Shown here: piece by piece, positions 1 through 7,877 of the stretch
Numbering within the stretch: position 1 is the stretch's first letter
Layout: each line of letters starts with the position of its first letter
Source of the DNA: an uncultured Ruminococcus sp.
GTDB lineage: Bacteria > Bacillota > Clostridia > Oscillospirales > Ruminococcaceae
DNA: 17,956 nucleotides
Direction of reading: 5' to 3'
Assembly: GCA_937898375.1 (NCBI GenBank)
Contig: CALEJX010000361.1
Location: 1-17,956 of the forward strand
Program-made: the position numbers and the translations under genes
The notes under the pieces: generated by a model
What the model was told of the DNA's origin: nothing
The model's input: only the letters and a program-made list of their open reading frames with translations
Databases searched by the model: none

Positions 1-2355
1 ATACCAGACCCATATTACCGTGAGAACGAGTATATCTCCACACAGATATGTGATGATGATTACGATTTTGAAACTACATTCAGCGCAGACAAGACCGCTG
101 TTGAGTGTGAGCATACTGTCCTGCATTTTGACGGCATTGATACCATAGCAAACGTCTATCTCAACGGCGTTCACCTTGGCAGAGTGAACAATATGCACAG
201 AGTGTGGGAGTTTCACGTTCATGGTATTATCAAAGAGGGAGAGAACACCCTCACAGTGAAAATAACCTCTCCAAACAGATACATAAAAGAAATGGACGAA
301 AAACGCCACCTTTGGGGCGTTGACTCCACCATGGCAGGCTACACCCACATAAGAAAAGCCCATTGTATGTTCGGCTGGGATTGGGGTCCAATGCTCCCTG
401 ATATGGGCATATGGCGCAGTGTGTCACTTATCGTTCCAAATGCAGGGCGTATACTTGACGTTTACTACAGCCAAAAGCACATCGATAACAAAGTGACTTT
501 GAAAGCCCTTTTGCATATAGAAAACCACGGCTGTAAAAAAGCTATGGTGGAGATTTCCGACCCGCAGGGCAATATCGCCGCAAAAGCTGACATAAGCCTA
601 GAGGGCAGTGCAGAATATTACGAAACAGAGCTTGTGATAAACGACCCTCAGCTTTGGTGGGTGAACGGCTATGGCGAACAGCCGCTTTATAGCTGTGCTG
701 TTACTTTGTATGATGAAAATGAAAGTGCCGCAGATAAAAATGCTCAGCGCATAGGACTTAGAACTTTAACTGTCAGCCGTGACAAAGACCAGTGGGGCGA
801 GGAGTTCTGCTTTATAAACAACGGCGTAAAAATATTTGCCATGGGTGCAAACTATATCCCTGAAGACCAGATAGTCACACGCTGTGATGAAGCTAAAACA
901 AGAAAGCTTCTTGCAGATTGCAAAGCCGCAAACTATAATTTTATCAGAGTGTGGGGCGGCGGTTACTATCCTGACGAATATTTCTATGACTACTGCGATG
1001 AGAATGGTATCATAGTATGGCAGGACTTTATGTTTGCCTGCTCTGCATATCTGCTCACAGAGGAGTTTGAAGAAACTGTTCGTGGGGAAGTTCGTGACAA
1101 TGTTATCCGCCTGAGAACCCACCCCTCCCTTGGTCTGTGGTGCGGCAACAACGAGATAGAATCCGCTTGGGAATATTGGGGTCTGCCCGAGGACGAGGAA
1201 GCAAAGCGTGACTATCTTATCCTATTCGAGGAGATAATCCCGCAGGAGCTAAAAGCCTATGACCCGTGCGAAAACACATTCTATTGGCCGTCCTCGCCTT
1301 CATCAGGGGGAGGCTTCAAGGACGCTTCCTCAAACCATGCAGGCGATATGCACTATTGGGACGTTTGGCATAACTTCAAGCCTATCGAAGCGTTCAGAGA
1401 GTTCTATTACCGCTTCTGTTCGGAGTATGGCTTTGAGAGCCTGCCTGACGTAAAGACCTGCCGTGCCTTTGCAGACGAAACAAAGGGCGATTTTGACCTT
1501 TGCTCGCCTGTTATGGAAGCCCACCAAAAGTGCGTTCAGGGCAATGAAAAGGTAATGTACTATCTTGCCCAAATGGTGAGATATCCATACGATTTCAGAC
1601 AGCTCATCTATTCCTCACAGCTCGTTCAGGCGGATTGCATACGCTCAAATGTTGAGCATATGCGGCGTGCAAGGGGCAGATGTATGGGTTCAGCCTATTG
1701 GCAGGTGAACGATTCAAACCCTGTTATCTCATGGTCGAGTATCGACTATTTCGGCAGGTGGAAAGGTCTGCATTATTATGCAAAGCGTTTTTACGCTCCG
1801 TGCCTTATTTCCTGCGACGATACCGACAGAAAGAAGCCTATCCTTAACATATCCAACGAGCGCATGACAGCCTTTGAGGGCGCTGTAAAATGGACGCTTA
1901 GAAACAACAAAGCTGAGATACTGCAAAGTGGCGAAAAGTCCGTCAGCGTTCCACCGCTCACAGCACAAAACGTCCTTGCTATCGACCTTTCAGCCGAGCT
2001 TAAAAGCCGCACCGACCCTCGTGAAAAATACCTTGAGTATTCCATAACAGAGAACGGCAAGGTGCTGAGCTTTGGCACAACGCTCTTTGTCCGTCCGAAA
2101 GAATTTACATTTCTAGAGCCAGCCATAACCTATGGCATATCCGAAAGCGAGGATAAATTTGCCTTGACTTTCTGCGCCGAGAACTATGCGAAAAGCGTTT
2201 GTCTTAGCCTTAAAACCGCAGATTGCGTGTTCTCTGACAACTGGTTCGATATCCACGGAAAAGAGCCTGTTACAATAATGATAGACAAAGCTTCTCTCAG
2301 CAGAAAAATGACAGCACAGGAGCTGTCCGAGGAGCTTGAAATAATGCACAATTAG
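1..2355 (+). CDS. Beta-mannosidase, glycoside hydrolase family 2 (5' end missing)
   Basis: Hydrolyses terminal non-reducing beta-D-mannose residues from manno-oligosaccharides, probably in the cytoplasm after uptake. The frame is open from base 1, so the gene starts upstream; 784 codons are present, and family members are about 820-850 residues, so perhaps 40-60 residues are missing. Numbering codons from base 1, the order is the remains of the sugar-binding jelly roll (HFDGIDTIANVYLNG, WGWDWGP-type stretch), an immunoglobulin-like sandwich, then the TIM barrel. The acid/base is Glu385 in WCGNNEIE and the nucleophile is Glu475 in FCSEYGFES, both typical of the mannosidase branch of GH2. WQVNDSNPVISWSSIDYFGRWK near the barrel end (shortened here to its key WQVND and WSSIDYFGRWK parts) also marks this branch. 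A C-terminal beta-sandwich follows. No frameshift or missing key residue is seen. Upstream neighbours are unknown. Confidence 0.93.
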   Translation: MPDPYYRENEYISTQICDDDYDFETTFSADKTAVECEHTVLHFDGIDTIANVYLNGVHLGRVNNMHRVWEFHVHGIIKEGENTLTVKITSPNRYIKEMDEKRHLWGVDSTMAGYTHIRKAHCMFGWDWGPMLPDMGIWRSVSLIVPNAGRILDVYYSQKHIDNKVTLKALLHIENHGCKKAMVEISDPQGNIAAKADISLEGSAEYYETELVINDPQLWWVNGYGEQPLYSCAVTLYDENESAADKNAQRIGLRTLTVSRDKDQWGEEFCFINNGVKIFAMGANYIPEDQIVTRCDEAKTRKLLADCKAANYNFIRVWGGGYYPDEYFYDYCDENGIIVWQDFMFACSAYLLTEEFEETVRGEVRDNVIRLRTHPSLGLWCGNNEIESAWEYWGLPEDEEAKRDYLILFEEIIPQELKAYDPCENTFYWPSSPSSGGGFKDASSNHAGDMHYWDVWHNFKPIEAFREFYYRFCSEYGFESLPDVKTCRAFADETKGDFDLCSPVMEAHQKCVQGNEKVMYYLAQMVRYPYDFRQLIYSSQLVQADCIRSNVEHMRRARGRCMGSAYWQVNDSNPVISWSSIDYFGRWKGLHYYAKRFYAPCLISCDDTDRKKPILNISNERMTAFEGAVKWTLRNNKAEILQSGEKSVSVPPLTAQNVLAIDLSAELKSRTDPREKYLEYSITENGKVLSFGTTLFVRPKEFTFLEPAITYGISESEDKFALTFCAENYAKSVCLSLKTADCVFSDNWFDIHGKEPVTIMIDKASLSRKMTAQELSEELEIMHN

Positions 2356-2359
2356 GGCT

Positions 2360-2384
2360 GTGACAAAAGGCTATGCCTTGTCAC
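2360..2384 (+). terminator. Hairpin just after the mannosidase stop, possible terminator
   Basis: GTGACAA (2360-2366) and GGC (2369-2371) pair with GCC (2375-2377) and TTGTCAC (2378-2384) around a TAT loop, leaving an AA bulge. It starts 5 nt after the stop codon, where a terminator is expected, but no T-run follows, so termination by this hairpin is uncertain. It could instead protect the 3' end of the mRNA. Confidence 0.3.
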
Positions 2385-2432
2385 CAGCAAGGAAAATTTG
2401 ATGTGTATAAACACGCAATGTATGAGCATTGC

Positions 2433-2506
2433 GGGCGAACACTGTTCGCCCCTACATAAAAATGTTATATCACACATTTTGTAGGGGCTGGCGTCCTCGA
2501 CAGCCC
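2433..2506 (+). repeat. Composite palindromic repeat, copy 1
   Basis: Three nested palindromes in 74 nt. Left hairpin: GGGCGAA (2433-2439), loop CACTG, TTCGCCC (2445-2451). Central inverted pair: CCCCTACA (2449-2456) with TGTAGGGG (2480-2487). Right hairpin: GGGCTG (2485-2490) with CAGCCC (2501-2506). The outer hairpins overlap the central arms, so the sequence can form alternative cruciforms. The same plan recurs at 6185 and in part at 6320. It resembles dispersed intergenic palindromes known from Firmicute genomes; I cannot assign a named family. It lies between the mannosidase and the ABC operon; nothing else clear is seen in the 230-nt gap apart from the hairpin at 2360. Confidence 0.75.
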
Positions 2507-2572
2507 ACTGCTCTGCATTTGCTGTTTTCTGTCGATGTACTCCTGCGTATAAGTAGCCTGAAATAAAATTTT

Positions 2573-2588
2573 AGGAGGAAATGCTTTG
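2573..2588 (+). promoter_or_regulatory. Ribosome binding site that fixes a TTG start
   Basis: AGGAGG at 2573-2578 lies 7 nt before TTG at 2586-2588. The ATG at 2581 is only 2 nt from the Shine-Dalgarno sequence and is followed by CTT TGA, a two-codon frame, so it cannot start the transporter. The next in-frame ATG is about 22 codons into the first membrane segment. TTG is therefore the best start. Confidence 0.75.
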
Positions 2589-4319
2589 AAAGTAAAACTA
2601 AGCAAATACTTGAAGCCCTATGCACTTTTTGCGGTGCTTACGCCTCTCTCTATGGTAGGAGAAGTGCTGGGCGACCTGCTTCAGCCAAAGCTTATGTCAA
2701 AAATAGTTGACGACGGCGTGCTGGGTCAGGATATGGACCTTATCATAAGAACGGGACTTCTCATGCTCCTTGTTCTTATAGGCGGCGGAGCTTGCGGAAT
2801 TGCGGCTTCTGCATTCGGTGGGATAGCTTCCCAAAGCTTTTCACGAGATCTGCGTGTGGACGTTTTCAAACGTGTTATGGGTCTTTCCTTTGAACAGACA
2901 GACAAGTTCACAACAGGTTCTCTTGTAACACGTCTTACGGCAGATATAACCGCTATTCAGCAAATGGTAGACTTCCTGCTGAGAATGTTGGTGCGTGACA
3001 GCCTGCTGTTCTTCGGCGGAATAATCATGATGCTCACCTTGAACGTGCGCTTTGGAATAATAATCCTCTGCGCTTTGCCTATCGAGATAATCATGATGAT
3101 AGTAATTCTCAAAAAGGCAAACCCATATTATTCTATCGTTGCAAAACGTCTTGACAGCGTGAACTCTGTGGTTCAAGAGAACGTCACAGGCGCAAGGGTG
3201 GTAAAAGCCTACGTCAGAGAGGACACAGAAGAAAAGCGCTTTGATAACGCAAACATAAGCCTTATGGAGTCAAACCTCCGTGTTCAGACGCTTATGGCTA
3301 TCTTACAGCCGCTTCTTATGATAATACTCAACCTTTCTGTTATCGCCGTTATCCTCATAGGCGGTTGGCAGGTGCAGGCACAGGCAATGAAAGTCGGCGA
3401 GGTCATGGCGGCTATCACATATCTTACTCAGGTGTTGCAGGGCGTAATGATGATGTCAATGATGTTCCAGACTCTTGCAAAGGCTTCCGCATCTGCAAAC
3501 AGATTGAGAGAAGTCCTTGAAACTGAGCCTGTTATAAAAAGCGGCAGTGTTTCACTTTCCGACAAAACAGGCGGCACAGTGAGCTTTAAAAACGTTTCTT
3601 TCTCCTATCCTGAAACAAAGGGCAGACCTGTTATCTCAGACCTTACTCTTGATATAAAGTCAGGGGAGAGCGTTGCCATACTTGGCGCAACAGGCTCGGG
3701 AAAATCTTCCCTTGTGAACCTTATCCCACGATTTTACGATTGCACAGCAGGGGAAGTCCTTGTTGACGGCGTAAACGTCAAGGATTGCAAGCTTGACGAG
3801 CTTAGAAAGAAAGTTGGCATAGTCCTGCAAAAGAGCGAGCTTTTCTCAGGCACAGTTGAGGACAACATAAAGTGGGGCGATAAGAATGCCACCCATGAGG
3901 AAGTCGTTTCCGCCGCACAAGCTGCACAGGCTGACGAGTTCATTCAGAAGATACCCGCAGGCTATGAGGGCATGATAGCCGAAAAGGGCGCTTCACTGTC
4001 AGGCGGTCAGAAGCAAAGACTTTCTATCTCACGAGCCGTCCTTAAAAACCCTGAGATACTCATTCTCGACGATTCCACCTCCGCCCTCGACCTTGGCACA
4101 GAAGCAAAGCTCCGTGCGGAGATAGACCGCAAAATGAGCGGCACGACCCTTATCATAATCGCACAGCGTATCCAAAGCGTAAAGACCTGCGACAGGATAG
4201 CCGTTCTCGACCACGGCAGGCTTTGTGCCTGCGATACCCATGAAAATCTTTTAAAGACCTGCGAGGTATATCAGGATATCTACTCTTCACAGGTAAAAAC
4301 ATCAGGAGGTGAAGTGTAA
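2586..4319 (+). CDS. ABC exporter half-transporter with degenerate ATP site (heterodimer subunit A)
   Basis: A 577-residue half-transporter, membrane domain (about 1-320) fused to an ATPase domain (about 335-577), in the inner membrane. Motifs seen: Walker A GATGSGKS 367-374, Q-loop Gln415, signature LSGGQ 471-475, Walker B ILILDD 491-496. The catalytic glutamate position is Asp496 and the switch histidine is Gln527 (IAQR rather than IAHR). These two changes define the degenerate subunit of heterodimeric exporters such as TM287/288, LmrCD and BmrCD (known family behaviour); TM287 is the same size. The start is TTG (see the ribosome binding site entry). The stop overlaps the next start by one base (TAATG), so the two subunits are likely translationally coupled. 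Substrate unknown: drug, lipid or peptide export are all possible. No regulator gene is adjacent. Confidence 0.93.
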   Translation: MKVKLSKYLKPYALFAVLTPLSMVGEVLGDLLQPKLMSKIVDDGVLGQDMDLIIRTGLLMLLVLIGGGACGIAASAFGGIASQSFSRDLRVDVFKRVMGLSFEQTDKFTTGSLVTRLTADITAIQQMVDFLLRMLVRDSLLFFGGIIMMLTLNVRFGIIILCALPIEIIMMIVILKKANPYYSIVAKRLDSVNSVVQENVTGARVVKAYVREDTEEKRFDNANISLMESNLRVQTLMAILQPLLMIILNLSVIAVILIGGWQVQAQAMKVGEVMAAITYLTQVLQGVMMMSMMFQTLAKASASANRLREVLETEPVIKSGSVSLSDKTGGTVSFKNVSFSYPETKGRPVISDLTLDIKSGESVAILGATGSGKSSLVNLIPRFYDCTAGEVLVDGVNVKDCKLDELRKKVGIVLQKSELFSGTVEDNIKWGDKNATHEEVVSAAQAAQADEFIQKIPAGYEGMIAEKGASLSGGQKQRLSISRAVLKNPEILILDDSTSALDLGTEAKLRAEIDRKMSGTTLIIIAQRIQSVKTCDRIAVLDHGRLCACDTHENLLKTCEVYQDIYSSQVKTSGGEV

Positions 4320-6151
4320 TGCCTCCAATGCCACCAATGGGACCAAGAAAAGGTCCGGGCGGTCCTCACGGCGCAAGGCTCACAATGGAAAAGCCAAAGG
4401 ACGCAAAGAACACACTTAAAAAGCTCATAGGCTATATAGGCAGAAACCGATATCTGTTTTTCGCTCTTATCGGCGTAATGCTCATCATAACACTGCTTAA
4501 CCTTGCGGCGCCGTCAATACAGCAGATAGCCATAGATTGTATTACCCTCACCAAGAAGAAAACAAGCGTTGATTTTGGCGCACTTGGCAAAACGCTCATA
4601 GGTCTTGGGGCAGTTTATCTTCTGTCCTCAGTTTTCACCTATATGCAGGGAATATTCTCCGCAAAGCTTTCACAGTTCACTGTAAAAACCATGCGTAAAG
4701 ACCTGTTTTCAAGCCTTGTGAGACTTCCTATAAAATATCTGGACACCCATAGCCACGGCGATATAATGAGCCGTATGACAAACGATGTGGAGAACATTTC
4801 CACAACTATCTCCCAATCCATAGGCTCGCTTATCTCAGGCGTGCTTACCATAGTTGGAACAGTTGTCATAATGCTTCTGTATTCACCGCTTCTTACCCTT
4901 ATCTCACTGTCTACAGTATTTCTTACCATATTCGTTTCAGGCGTTCTCACAAAGTATATGAAGAAATACTTCATCAAACAGCAGGTGCTTCTTGGCGAGA
5001 TAAACGGCGAAGTTGAAGAAATGGTAGTTGGCTATAGAACTGTAGTTTCCTATGGAAAAGAGCAGGACGCGGTTGACAAGTTCGAGAAAATGAGCAACGA
5101 TCTGAAAAAATGCGGCATAAAAGCTCAGATATTCGGCGGCGTAATGGGTCCTTGCATGAACGTAATATCCAATTTCGGCTTTATCCTTATCGCCGCATTC
5201 GGCGGTTGGTTTGCCATAAAGGACATTATAACAGTTGGAACTATTCAGGCTTTCATACTCTATTCAAAGCAGTTCTCACGTCCTATCAACGAGATAGCAA
5301 ACCAGTTTGCCAATATCCAGACCGCAATAGCAGGCGCAGAGCGTATCTTTGAAGTCATGGACGCAGACAAGGAAACTGACGAGGGCAAGGCTGATTTTGA
5401 GGTAGAAAACGTCAAGGGCGATATCGACTTTAAGCATATCGATTTCTCATATGTTCCTGAAAAACAGGTGCTAAAAGACCTTGACCTTGAAGTAAAAGCA
5501 GGTCAGAAAATAGCCATAGTCGGCGCAACAGGTTCGGGAAAGACCACTATAGTAAATCTTCTCACAAGATTTTATCCCGTTGACAGCGGCGAGATAACCA
5601 TTGACGGTCAGAGCATTTACGATATCCCGAAAGACAAGCTCAGACGTTCCATAGCAATAGTTTTGCAGGACACAGTGCTTTTTAAGGATACCATTGAGGA
5701 GAATATCCGCTACGGCAGAGAAAACGCTACCCTTGATGAAATAAAGGCGGCGGCAAAGTTCGCAAACGCAGATGAGTTTATAGAAAGACTTCCCGAGGGC
5801 TATGACACAGTGCTTGCCGAGGGCGGCTCGAACCTTTCACAAGGTCAGCGCCAGCTTCTCTCCATAGCAAGAGCGGTGCTTGCCGACCCGAAGATACTTA
5901 TTCTTGACGAAGCCACTTCCTCAGTTGATACCAGAACTGAGATGCACATTCAGTCTGCAATGGTGGCTCTTATGAAAAACAGAACGTCCCTTATCATCGC
6001 TCACCGACTTTCCACTATCCGTGACGCAGATAAGATAGTCGTTATCGACGGCGGACGTGTGGCAGAGCAGGGCAGTCACGAGGAGCTTATCGCAGCCAAA
6101 GGCTGTTACTACAGACTTTATCAGACCCAGTTCTCAGGAGTTAAGACATGA
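4319..6151 (+). CDS. ABC exporter half-transporter with canonical ATPase (heterodimer subunit B)
   Basis: A 610-residue partner of the preceding gene. A Pro/Gly/Met-rich N-terminal tail of about 22 residues (MPPMPPMGPRKGPGG) precedes the membrane domain; such tails are common in this branch and have no known motif. ATPase motifs: Walker A GATGSGKT 402-409, signature LSQGQ 506-510 (Gln for the second Gly-position residue of LSGGQ), Walker B ILILDE with catalytic Glu531, switch His562 in IAHR. Its Walker motifs pair with the normal LSGGQ of subunit A to make the active site, while its LSQGQ faces the degenerate Walker motifs of subunit A, so the defects fall together in one site. AGGAGGTGA at 4304-4312 serves the ATG that overlaps the upstream stop. 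Exports an unknown compound. Confidence 0.93.
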   Translation: MPPMPPMGPRKGPGGPHGARLTMEKPKDAKNTLKKLIGYIGRNRYLFFALIGVMLIITLLNLAAPSIQQIAIDCITLTKKKTSVDFGALGKTLIGLGAVYLLSSVFTYMQGIFSAKLSQFTVKTMRKDLFSSLVRLPIKYLDTHSHGDIMSRMTNDVENISTTISQSIGSLISGVLTIVGTVVIMLLYSPLLTLISLSTVFLTIFVSGVLTKYMKKYFIKQQVLLGEINGEVEEMVVGYRTVVSYGKEQDAVDKFEKMSNDLKKCGIKAQIFGGVMGPCMNVISNFGFILIAAFGGWFAIKDIITVGTIQAFILYSKQFSRPINEIANQFANIQTAIAGAERIFEVMDADKETDEGKADFEVENVKGDIDFKHIDFSYVPEKQVLKDLDLEVKAGQKIAIVGATGSGKTTIVNLLTRFYPVDSGEITIDGQSIYDIPKDKLRRSIAIVLQDTVLFKDTIEENIRYGRENATLDEIKAAAKFANADEFIERLPEGYDTVLAEGGSNLSQGQRQLLSIARAVLADPKILILDEATSSVDTRTEMHIQSAMVALMKNRTSLIIAHRLSTIRDADKIVVIDGGRVAEQGSHEELIAAKGCYYRLYQTQFSGVKT

Positions 6152-6184
6152 TACAACATAATCGTGCAAATGTTGGTGTCATGC

Positions 6185-6280
6185 GGGCGACCTCAGGTCG
6201 CCCCTACATATAAATCGTACATTCAAACAAATATGTAGGGGAGTGGCGCAATTTCTGCTTTGCAGAAATACAACAGCCCA
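6185..6280 (+). repeat. Composite palindromic repeat, copy 2
   Basis: Same plan as the copy at 2433. Left palindrome: GGGCGACCT (6185-6193), C, AGGTCGCCC (6195-6203). Central pair: CCCCTACATA (6201-6210) with TATGTAGGGG (6232-6241), 10 bp perfect. The right part holds TGGCG and ends ACAGCCCA as in copy 1, but contains an extra hairpin ATTTCTGC / GCAGAAAT (6251-6258, 6262-6269). The left stem differs from copy 1 on both arms in a way that keeps pairing. It lies 34 nt after the ABC operon stop and before its terminator, so it is probably transcribed. Confidence 0.75.
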
Positions 6281-6319
6281 TTCTCTTCGGGACATACATG
6301 AATTTGCGATAATATTTTC

Positions 6320-6343
6320 GGGCAAACACTGTTCGCCCCTACA
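6320..6343 (+). repeat. Half copy of the palindromic repeat
   Basis: GGGCAAA-CACTG-TTCGCCC followed by CCTACA, in the same orientation as the left ends at 2433 and 6185. It matches copy 1 except for one base, which breaks one pair of the stem. No TGTAGGGG partner follows within the gap, so it is a truncated or half element. Together with copy 2 it fills most of the 298-nt gap between the ABC operon and ackA; I see no gene in that gap. Confidence 0.65.
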
Positions 6344-6361
6344 AAAAAGTATTAACAGATC

Positions 6362-6392
6362 AAGGCGCAGGAAATCACTCCTGTGCCTTTTT
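6362..6392 (+). terminator. Rho-independent terminator of the ABC operon
   Basis: AAGGCGCAGG (6362-6371), loop of 8, CCTGTGCCTT (6380-6389), with one G-U pair, running into T5 (6388-6392). It lies about 210 nt after the second ABC gene and faces the ackA terminator. Confidence 0.75.
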
Positions 6393-6398
6393 ATGCGC

Positions 6399-6433
6399 AA
6401 AAAAAAGGCGGCTCTAAAAAGAAAGCCGTCTTT
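6399..6433 (-). terminator. Rho-independent terminator of ackA
   Basis: Read on the minus strand: AAAGACGGCT, loop of 10, AGCCGCCTTT with one mismatch, followed by a run of eight T in all (the A8 at 6399-6406 on the plus strand). It begins 17 nt after the ackA stop. Confidence 0.75.
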
Positions 6434-6449
6434 AGTGTTGTCTGAAATA

Positions 6450-7646
6450 TTACTTTGAGATAAGAGCCAATGTATCTCTTGCAATGAGAAGCTCCTCGTT
6501 TGTTGGGATAACGTAAACCTTTGTCTTAGAATCGTCTGTGGATATCTCCTTGAGTATTCCACGGCAGAGGTTTTTCTCAGCGTCAATGTGGATACCGAGT
6601 ATATCGAGATTTGAGCAAGCAGCTGCTCTCACCTCAGGTGCGTTCTCACCGATACCGCCTGTGAAGATAACAGCGTCGATACCATTCATTGCAGCAGCGT
6701 ATGAGCCGATGAACTTCTTGATCTGATAAGCGAAGATCTCGCTTACGATAAGCGCTCTCTCGTTGCCCTCGCTTGCAGCAGCCTGAATATCTCTGTTGTC
6801 AGAGCCGATACCAGAAAGACCAAGGAAGCCTGACTTCTTGTTCATGTATTCTGTCATCTGATCAGGTGTGAAGCCCATTTTCTTCTCAACATAGTCAACA
6901 GCAGAAGGGTCAACAGAGCCGCAGCGTGTGCCCATTACAAGACCGTCAAGAGGAGTGAAGCCCATTGATGTGTCAACAGACTTGCCGCCGTTGATAGCTG
7001 TGATAGATGAGCCGTTGCCAAGGTGGCAGGAAACTATCTTAAGTTCCTCGATAGGCTTGCCCATTACTCTTGCAAGCTCGCCTGAAACAAATCTGTGTGA
7101 TGTTCCGTGGAAACCGTATTTTCTTACATGAAGATCAGTGTAGCACTCATATGGCAGACCATAGAGATAAGCCTTTCTCGGCATCGTTGAGTGGAAAGCT
7201 GTGTCGAATACAACTACCTGTGGTGTGCCCTCAGGGATAACTGCCTTGCAGGCTCTCAGTGCAAGAGCGTGTGGGTGGTTATGTACAGGCGCAAGCTCAG
7301 AAAGTGCGTCGATCTGATCGATAACTTTATCTGTTACAAGGCAAGTTTCCTTGAATATCTCAGCGCCCTGAACTATTCTGTGACCTACGGCTGATATCTC
7401 AGACATAGAGTCTATTACCTTTGTCTCGCCTGATGTGAGAACCTCAACGAGCTTTTCAAAAGCCTCTGTGTGAGTAGGGAAATTGCAATCCTCCTCAAGA
7501 TGCCTGCCGTCGCCTGTCTTTGCGCTTACATGACCGTCGATACCGATACGGTCGCAGTTGCCCTTTGCGATAACAGACTCGTCCTTCATATCCAGAAGCT
7601 GATATTTAAGTGATGATGAACCTGCGTTTACAACTAAGATTTTCAT
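6450..7646 (-). CDS. ackA: Acetate kinase
   Basis: Makes ATP and acetate from acetyl phosphate and ADP, the last step of acetate fermentation, in the cytoplasm. Length 398 aa, the usual size (E. coli 400). Every catalytic residue known from the Methanosarcina enzyme has a match: Asn7 in VVNAGSSSLKYQL, Arg90 in GHRIVQGA, His122, Asp148 in FDTAFH, His180 in GFHGTSHR, Arg241 in MGTRCG, Glu384 in PTNEE. The phosphate-binding stretch HLGNGSSITAINGGKSVDTS and FTGGIGENAPEVR are also typical. Start ATG 7646 has GGAGGAG about 8 nt upstream. No phosphotransacetylase gene is adjacent; with its own promoter and terminator it appears to be transcribed alone. Confidence 0.97.
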   Translation of the reverse strand: MKILVVNAGSSSLKYQLLDMKDESVIAKGNCDRIGIDGHVSAKTGDGRHLEEDCNFPTHTEAFEKLVEVLTSGETKVIDSMSEISAVGHRIVQGAEIFKETCLVTDKVIDQIDALSELAPVHNHPHALALRACKAVIPEGTPQVVVFDTAFHSTMPRKAYLYGLPYECYTDLHVRKYGFHGTSHRFVSGELARVMGKPIEELKIVSCHLGNGSSITAINGGKSVDTSMGFTPLDGLVMGTRCGSVDPSAVDYVEKKMGFTPDQMTEYMNKKSGFLGLSGIGSDNRDIQAAASEGNERALIVSEIFAYQIKKFIGSYAAAMNGIDAVIFTGGIGENAPEVRAAACSNLDILGIHIDAEKNLCRGILKEISTDDSKTKVYVIPTNEELLIARDTLALISK

Positions 7647-7720
7647 TGGAAAAATCTCCTCCCGATTATAATATGTCAGATAACAGGCTTGACTTTAAGC
7701 CCATAATATCATATACTTAT

Positions 7721-7749
7721 AGTATATCAATATTAATGATAAATTTCAA
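7721..7749 (-). promoter_or_regulatory. ackA promoter (sigma-A type)
   Basis: On the minus strand TTGAAA (7749-7744), 17-nt spacer, TATACT (7726-7721), about 70 nt before the ackA start. An AT-rich inverted repeat ATATAC-TTATA-GTATAT (7711-7727) overlaps the -10 box, and a short GGCTT/AAGCC hairpin (7686-7701) lies in the leader. Neither matches an operator I know. Confidence 0.65.
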
Positions 7750-7785
7750 GAGCTTTTTTCATAAATATACATATTGCACAATTTT

Positions 7786-7813
7786 TTTACTATGCCTTAA
7801 CACATTGTATCAT
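7786..7813 (+). promoter_or_regulatory. Weak promoter candidate for tmcAL and the genes after it
   Basis: TTTACT (7786-7791), 16-nt spacer, TATCAT (7808-7813), in the AT-rich divergent gap 65 nt before tmcAL. The match is poor and other placements are possible; the gap must hold a plus-strand promoter if the operon is not read from elsewhere. Confidence 0.25.
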
Positions 7814-7877
7814 AATTCGCAGTAAGCTTTTGAAATGTGTAATAAAATTTGCATAGGGTAGAAAGAGGAGTAAAAAA

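Noticed and set aside
2519..2553. TATAAG (2548-2553) as a promoter for the ABC operon
   Set aside because: The base-pairs at the -35 distance read TTTTCT and the nearer TTGCTG is 23 nt away; too weak to call.
6243..6458. 71-codon plus-strand frame between the ABC operon and ackA
   Set aside because: It is built from repeat and terminator sequence and has no ribosome binding site.
6179..6586. 135-codon minus-strand frame through the repeat region and ackA terminator
   Set aside because: It crosses the palindromes, both terminators and the ackA end, and reads as low-quality coding.
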